From Ursus arctos (taxonomy: Eukaryota; Chordata; Mammalia; Carnivora; Ursidae): a stretch of DNA of 64,000 bases. A program made the translations under genes and the position numbers. Shown piece after piece: positions 58,026 through 64,000 of the stretch (positions are counted from its first letter, which is position 1; every line of letters starts with the position of its first letter). The stretch is taken from assembly GCF_023065955.2 (NCBI RefSeq), contig NW_026622786.1:42022938-42086937 (forward strand). Reading direction: 5' to 3'. Below the pieces are notes generated by a model. The model was not told where the DNA came from, did not search any database, and was given only the letters and a program-made list of their open reading frames with translations.

Positions 58026-58154
58026 TAAGTCAATCCTGCCAACTTTAAGGGGAAGCACTTTATAAACAGTTACAGCTTGTTTGGATATAATGTATTACTA
58101 GCATTATGATTCTCATCATGCAGGAATACAATATAAATAGAACACACCATTTAT

Positions 58155-58275
58155 TATTACACAAATATTTATTAAGCATCTGCTATGTGCCAGGCACTCT
58201 GCTGAGCATTGAGAAATACAGTTCAATGAACAGACAGACGCTCTCCCTAGTCTCATGCTGTTCACAGTCTCTTGG
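58155..58275 (+). mobile_element. Ancient relic with CTATGTGCCAGGCACT motif (L2-like)
   Basis: TATTTATTAAGCATCTGCTA, TGTGCCAGGCACTCTGCTGA and CATGCTGTTCACAGTCT. Family uncertain. Confidence 0.55.
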
Positions 58276-58356
58276 CCAAAACTCTCACCAAAGCCTTGGA
58301 ACAGGATTTTTAATGGTCCAGTCTGCTTTATTATCTACACGCACAGGTAGGGTTCT

Positions 58357-58558
58357 TTTTTTTTTTTTTTTAAGAATTATTTATTTATTTGAGGGAGGTG
58401 TGGGAGGGCCAGAGGGAGAGAGAGAGAGAGAACCTCAGACAGACTCCCCCCCCTGAGTGCAGAGCCCGATCCGGGGCTCGATCTCACTACCCTGAGATCA
58501 TGACCTGAGCCCAAAACAAGAGTCGGATGCTTAACGGACTGAGCCACCCAGGCGCCCT
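58357..58558 (-). mobile_element. CanSINE
   Basis: Poly-T, AAGAATTATTTATTTATTTG to GAGCCACCCAGGCGCCC. Flanks CACAGGTAGGGTTCT (58342) and CACAGGTAAAGTTCT (58561). Confidence 0.95.
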
Positions 58559-59765
58559 GACACAGGTAAAGTTCTAACATCAACCATCTCTGATACGGAA
58601 CTGAAAGGCGGCAATGCACCGTACCCCCACTTTCCAGTTAGACACCCAAGATAATGACCTCCATTCTCAAACTACTGTTTGCACTTCTCTTACATCCACC
58701 CAGATTTTCACCTGTACATCCGGTAGACTTTATGCTCCTTTCCCAGGTTATAGCAGATTGGCTCCTCTCCAGTGCCTCAATGCCCATGAACTAATAAATT
58801 ATAATTTAAAATAGACCCCAAAAGCCATCATGGAAAGATTTTTAATATCCACATAGCAATCATCAAAACGGAGAAGTCTAAAAGATCCCATTCCTTTGAC
58901 CCAACTTTTATTTCCTTAATGAACCAGAAAGTTCATTAAGCACTTGTGTTAAAATCTGCTATTGGACACTTGCAGATTTTCAGATTAATCTTTTGGGAAC
59001 ATATTCTCAAAATCCAAATATCCATTCAATCTTTGACTAATTTTATCATTGCCTCCCATTTTCATGCTTTTTTATATGCTATTAGTCAACATTTCACCCA
59101 CTAGTCTATAAACTCAGGTGGAATTTGCTGATTTAGAGCAGAGACCCCAAACCCCCTTCAATTTCATATAAAGTTACCAGATATATATTTAGTATCCACA
59201 TGTACCACTATCATTTTGATTAATAAACTTATAAGACAAGAAGCTATTAAAATTCAAAGTATCCACTTTAACAGTGTTCTCTTCTTCAGAATCCTAATAA
59301 ACATTTGCGAATTATCAGGTCTTTTCCATAGGTCCCAGAATCCAAGTGTGGTGAGTACATAAAGTTACCTCAGCTTCTATGGGGAAGCTGTTTTAATGCA
59401 GTTTCTTCAAAGTTCTTACCAGAATAATTATTTTAAGTATACATGATTAGTAAAATGAGGTTTAAAAAAGTTCCCATGGTAACTTCTAGCCATGATTCCT
59501 TTGATTGCTCATAGGGTAACAAGTCACATTCTGTCTTCATCAGGCTCACCGACTCAACTACTGCATGCCCTACCCCTCTGTGCTCCTTAACTCTGGTCAC
59601 TCCAGTTCTGAGGACACTAACTGCACAGGGCAGCATGGTCACAGCTAACATTCTCATCTGGGCTTATTAGGCCTTCTGCAGCCTCCCTCAGACCTGGTTT
59701 CCCTTCCCATTCCTTTAACCTCTTACCTAACATACACATTCAACAGCTCATTTTTTTTTCTAAGT

Positions 59766-59868
59766 TTTTGTTTATTTAAGTAACCTCTACACCCATTATG
59801 GGGCTCAAACTCCCGATCTCAAGATCAACAGTCACACACTCCTCCGTCTGAGCCAGCCAGGGGCCCCC
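59766..59868 (-). mobile_element. Short tRNA-Lys-type SINE, antisense
   Basis: TTTTGTTTATTTAAGTAACC to TGAGCCAGCCAGGGGCCCCC. Confidence 0.85.
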
Positions 59869-60079
59869 TTCCACGACAATTCTCAAGCCACTTTTTTTTT
59901 TTTTTAAACCAGTGAGGTATTTTCCCAAACTAATTATAATAGAAATCATGATTTTCTCCATTAAGCCCTAAGCATGAATGTTTTCTCTCCTTCAGTCTCT
60001 GACACTCTAAATGTGCTTATTAGGCTTCTAGGCATACCTGGCATAAACTTTTACATTTTTTATATGGTTAAACATCCCA

Positions 60080-60320
60080 GATATATCCATCTAATCTATC
60101 TTCTTTACCTTTTTATTATGGAAATTTCAGATACATACAAAATTAGACTAATATAATGTACCCTCATGTACCCATCCAGAAGCTTCAGCTACTGCTCACT
60201 TTTTCCATCATCTTCAACAACACAAAGTCTGTTTCGTTTATTTTGTACCATCTCTTGCAGCATAACGCATAAGTACTTCCTGGGTGTTTATCCTCATCCT
60301 TCGGCTGCAGCCACCACATC
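60080..60320. mobile_element. Ancient L1M-type fragment
   Basis: TTTTATTATGGAAATTTCAG, AATATAATGTACCCTCATGT and ACCCATCCAGAAGCTTCAGC resemble the 3' UTR of old L1M elements. Confidence 0.55.
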
Positions 60321-60689
60321 CCAGGTGCCACGCAATCCAACCAAGTCCCTCAGTCAAGCCCCTTAATTCTTGCCTTTTATTCTCTCTTGGGAAGATGTGA
60401 ACTACTCAAAGAAAATCACTAACTTCTCATTTGATGAAATCGTTAATAAAATTAAGTTACATATGTTAAATGAAAGGTAAGGATATTTTTAAAGCTATGG
60501 TATATTGCAGGAAAGACCTGGAGTCTCTATACAGAATTAAGGAGGAGAGTGGAAACTAACAACTAAATCCCTATAATGGGCCACACGGTAGCTGGTTTGC
60601 ACGTTATTTCGCAGATTTAGAGGTTAGGAGTGTGGAAGAATTAAGAATAAATGGTAAAAGATGAAACTAGCTGAAATGAGTATTCATTC

Positions 60690-60990
60690 GTTCAAGAAAC
60701 TTATTGAACCTCTTTCCACAATGGGCTAGACATAGTGCAAGGCACTACAAAGATGAATAAAATCTCTATTTTTAATTTTTGGGGGGGGTGGTGGGAGGGG
60801 AAGGGGGGATATAGAATCTTAAGCAGGCTTCATGCCCAGCGCAGAGCCCAGCAAGGGGCTCAGTCTCATAACCCTGAGATCATGACCTGAGCTGAAATCA
60901 AGAGTTGGACGCTTAACCAACTGAGCCACACAGGCACCCCTAAAATATCTCTTTTTATGGAGCTCATAGTCTAGATGGGATAAAAGATAA
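60690..60990 (+). mobile_element. Ancient L2-like relic split by a SINE
   Basis: GAACCTCTTTCCACAATGGG and GTGCAAGGCACTACAAAGAT before the SINE; TTTATGGAGCTCATAGTCTA after it. Continuity supports insertion of the SINE into an older repeat. Confidence 0.55.
60776..60941 (-). mobile_element. CanSINE (older)
   Basis: G-rich segment replacing the normal body start, then AGCCCAGCAAGGGGCTCAGT to GAGCCACACAGGCACCCC. Flanks AAAATCTCTATTTTT and AAAATATCTCTTTTT. Confidence 0.9.
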
Positions 60991-61499
60991 TTACCAATAT
61001 AATGAGGCTAACATGTTTAGTTAGAAAATGATTCATTTAAAAAACATCTGAAAGTGTGAACACATAAAAATAAGTTCTCTAATGTTAAAGAAAAATGCCT
61101 CTAGTAGAAGAAAGCCTATGAATTAGAGGAGTGGTTCTCAAACTTTCTGAGCTCAGGGCTTAATGTCTGGGCCATACTGAGAAGCCTTAGAGAGCTTTTA
61201 TATAGATTATATCTACAGATATTTAATATATTGCAAATTAAAATACTTTTCCCACTCTTCTTTATTCAGTATAGAGACTCCAGGTCTTTCCTGAAACGTA
61301 CTGCAGCTTTAAAAACATCCTTATATTTTTAAAAAATCCTTATATTTTATTTATATATGTAACTTAATCTTATTAATGACTTAATCAAATAAAAACTCAC
61401 AATTTTTCTTGAGTGGTTAAAGTCTTCCCAAAAGAGTCATTTAAAATAACAAATCCATTATATATCAACACAAACATTTTATGAAAAATAACTTTTTCA

Positions 61500-61700
61500 G
61501 GGGCGCCTGGGTGGCTCAATTGTTGGGCATCTGCCTTCGGCTCAGGGCATGATCCCGGCATTCTGGGATCAAGCCCCACATCAGGCTCCTCTGCTGGGAG
61601 CCTGCTTCTTCCTCTCCCACTCCCCCTGCTTGTGTTCCCTCTCTCGCTGGCTGTCTCTCTCTCTGTCAAATAAATAAATAAAATCTTTAAAAAAAAGAAA
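61500..61700 (+). mobile_element. CanSINE (young type)
   Basis: GGGGCGCCTGGGTGGCTCAA to AATAAATAAAATCTTTAAAA. Perfect 17-bp duplication GAAAAATAACTTTTTCA at 61483-61499 and 61701-61717. Confidence 0.98.
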
Positions 61701-62279
61701 GAAAAATAACTTTTTCAAAATAAAAACAGTAAGAGTAGCATTGTTTTATATTTTTGTACATCTCTTTAATTCTAGCTTAATAAGAGACAGATACATTCTC
61801 ATACCTGCTTCTGCACTCAAACTATTGTGATATGTTGTTCTGACTGAAGTATTTAAAGATATGACCTCATACAGACCATATAATTGGAAAAGGAAGGGCT
61901 TCATAGGCTCCTAAAAGGTCTTGGGGACCCAGGGATTCTAAAACCACATTCTGAGATTGGCTGAATCACAGGAAAGAACATTCTATCAAACCATGTCAGT
62001 TCTCATTCCACAAAGGGAATAGTTGGACTGAGCACTCCCTCACTGTTTTAAAACAGAATGCTACATGAAGTTATTTTAATAACTTAATTCCTATAGTCAG
62101 TAACCTGAATGTCAAAGGATTTTACATGGGGAAGCTCAGCCTTTTCCTAATCTAGTATTAAGTGGCTTTTCTTCCGCGTGCACAGGCAGATGCGATGTCC
62201 CTGGCCACCTTCAGGGGGCAGCAGCAACACAACAATTCAGTCCCTCTGCACTGTTCCAAGTGTTTAAGATTGCAGACAA

Positions 62280-62334
62280 CATCGGAAACCGGGGATGTAC
62301 TGTATGGTGGCTAACATAATATAATAAAAAAAAG

Positions 62335-62373
<39 letters not shown>
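62280..62373 (+). mobile_element. Very short 5'-truncated L1 3' end with (AAAT)n tail
   Basis: Only the last part of the L1 3' UTR (GGGATGTACTGTATGGTGGC, TAACATAATATAATAAAA) plus an (AAAT)n tail. 14-bp duplication AAGATTGCAGACAA at 62266-62279 and 62374-62387. Confidence 0.9.
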
Positions 62374-63155
62374 AAGATTGCAGACAAGCCAGATGAATTG
62401 TTATGAAGAATGAGTAGAGAGAAAACACCAAAGGATAAGTTTAAACAGGGAGCTCATCAACAAGAGCTTTATCATAATACGGAAGGCTGGGATGATGAAG
62501 GCGTTTAATGATTCCGTTCTAACATATTACTCATTCATGTCAAATGAAGACAACGAAGTACCCATCGTAGGTTTCAGTGTATTGCAATATTACTACAGCC
62601 TACGGCATATTGCTGTATGATTTATCAAAATGTTGCATTTTTTTCAAATTTGACACGTTTGGTCTGTATTTATAATACAGTATTTTTGTGAAAAGGAGAA
62701 CGTACTTTGTACCAGACGTTATGCGTGGCAACGGAATACAAAATGTATGAAAAAGCCTTTGAAATCAAGTAGCTTTGTTGGGAGAAACAGATGGGACCAC
62801 AAATAATTATAATACAAAGGATTAAGTGCTATAACAGCAGTATATATGCAGGGCTATAGAAACATGGAAAAGTTGTGGAAAAGACAATGAGGGTGAAGGA
62901 GGGGGTTGAGGTTAAAGAAAGTTACAGAGTTGGTGATATTTGATTTAGACCTTGACAGATAAATAGGATTTAAGATAAATAGATTCCACAACATTCAGAC
63001 AAAAGAAGCAACATGAACAAAAACACCAATTCCTGATGCCCATTGTAAATTTGCGGAGCTGTAAGTTATCCACCAAATCCATGGTGAAACTAGAAAGACA
63101 GGCTGGGCACGGACTGGGAAGATTCCTAAATGTCCTATTAAGATAGCTTAGATTT

Positions 63156-63355
63156 GGGGCGACTGGGTGGCGCAGTCGTTCGGCGTCTGCCTTCGGCTCA
63201 GGGCGTGATCCCGGCGTTATGGGATCGAACCCCACGTCAGGCTCCTCCGCTATAAGCCTGCTTCTTCCTCTCCCACTCCCCCTGCTTGTGTTCCCTCTCT
63301 CGCTGGCTGTCTCTATCTCTGTCAAATAAATAAATAAAATCTTTAAAAAAAAAAA
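63156..63355 (+). mobile_element. CanSINE (young type)
   Basis: GGGGCGACTGGGTGGCGCAG to AATAAATAAAATCTTTAAAA. Flanks AAGATAGCTTAGATTT (63140-63155) and AAGATAGTTTAGATTT (63356-63371) differ at one base. Confidence 0.97.
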
Positions 63356-63604
63356 AAGATAGTTTAGATTTGATCTTATAGGCAGTGAGCATCCAGAAAA
63401 GGATTTTTTAAAGCAAGCATGTGAATCAGATACATATTCTAGAAAGAAAAAGCCTTCTGACAGTGCGCAGAAAACTGAAGTAAACGGGGGAAGACTACAA
63501 GGAAGAGCACAAGCACAGTGGTCTTGGCAAGAGAAGAGCCTGGACTGAGACAGTGGCATTACGAATGAAAAGTTGGAAGAGACATTTCCGAAGTGGAATT
63601 GACA

Positions 63605-63760
63605 GGACATGGTGGCCCATTCATTCACTTATTTAACCAGTGTTTATCAAGCGCCTACTATGTGCCAGGCACTATTCTAGGCTATGGAAGGATGAAAGTG
63701 AACCAAAAGACAAAGTCCCTGCTTCCAGGGAATTTACCTTGTAGCCGGGGTACTGCTGCA
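63605..63760 (+). mobile_element. Ancient L2-like relic
   Basis: TCATTCACTTATTTAACCAG, CGCCTACTATGTGCCAGGCA and CCCTGCTTCCAGGGAATTTA. Confidence 0.55.
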
Positions 63761-63991
63761 AGAACTCTGGCCACTTATATTCGGAGAGGGAGAGGAGAGA
63801 AGAATACTGTGAAGAATTAACTCGAAGTTTCCAGTTGAGCAAATGAGTAGACAAGAGCTACCGTTACTTGAGATTAAACTTGAAAGTATGTTTGAAGGGT
63901 CAGAAAATGAGTATAGTTTTGAACAGGTTTTACTACCTGTCAGAATTACATTTGGGGTCTGTTTATACATGGATTAAGAATCATGGATTTT

Positions 63992-64000
63992 GGGGCACCT
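63992..64000 (+). mobile_element. CanSINE head cut by the window edge
   Basis: GGGGCACCT is the first nine bases of a CanSINE; the rest is beyond the window. Confidence 0.6.

Larger units (their letters stand above)
46586..64000 (-). other. NEXN: Probable NEXN intron 1 (continues beyond the window)
   Basis: 17.4 kb dominated by CanSINEs and two L1 blocks. I see no coding exon, no CpG island and no convincing 5' exon with a donor. Unique-looking stretches without recognised features: 51.6-52.0, 53.35-54.45, 58.6-59.7, 61.7-62.2 and 62.4-63.1 kb. Confidence 0.65.

Noticed and set aside
62160..62260. GC-richer stretch considered as NEXN exon 1 or promoter
   Set aside because: Too few CpGs, no clear donor on the - strand and no known 5' UTR sequence that I can recognise.
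62945..63628. 227-codon open frame on the - strand, the longest in the window
   Set aside because: Its centre is antisense CanSINE (63156-63355) and its ends are L2-like or intronic sequence; no splice or homology support.

Overview
This window is vertebrate nuclear DNA from a carnivoran. It is AT-rich, intron-exon structured and carries about 40 tRNA-Lys-derived CanSINE copies. Several near-identical young CanSINEs share a body reading GCGTCTGCCTTCGGCTCAGG with a GGGCGTGATCCCGGCG variant, which I associate with bears and giant panda; that narrower placement is an inference.

Two genes lie tail to tail. On the + strand, from the left edge to about 21.3 kb, is the 3' two thirds of FUBP1 (far upstream element-binding protein 1): thirteen coding exons or parts of exons from the end of KH domain 2 to the stop codon at 16632-16634, then a long 3' UTR with a proximal poly(A) signal at 16970 and distal signals at 21286-21300. 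On the - strand, from about 21.35 kb to 46.6 kb, is the entire coding region of NEXN (nexilin): twelve coding exons whose 2031 nt give a 676-residue protein, from the ATG at 46531-46533 to the stop at 22342-22344. The two terminal poly(A) signals are only about 70-90 bp apart. The remaining 17.4 kb (46586-64000) looks like the first intron of NEXN; I found no upstream non-coding exon or CpG-island promoter, so the NEXN promoter probably lies beyond the right edge.

FUBP1 is a nuclear KH protein that binds single-stranded DNA and RNA and is known for the MYC far upstream element. NEXN is a filamentous-actin-binding protein of striated muscle Z-discs and junctional membranes. They are neighbours in mammals but are not known to share a pathway. 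The window is inverted relative to the human chromosome 1 orientation as I remember it.

Introns carry CanSINEs (long and short tRNA-only forms), L1 fragments, MIR and L2 relics, a Tigger-like DNA transposon and microsatellites. The stretch from about 14 to 21.3 kb is almost free of recognisable young repeats. NEXN intron 1 holds two large L1 blocks in opposite orientations.

I did not find a previously undescribed biological system. The most useful observations are a CanSINE inserted beside a GC-type 5' splice site of FUBP1, whose target-site duplication copied the splice site; tandem in-frame donors and competing terminal exons in FUBP1; exon-duplication modules in both genes; a weak NEXN donor embedded in a microsatellite; very close convergent 3' ends; and an unexplained GC-rich island in a NEXN intron.
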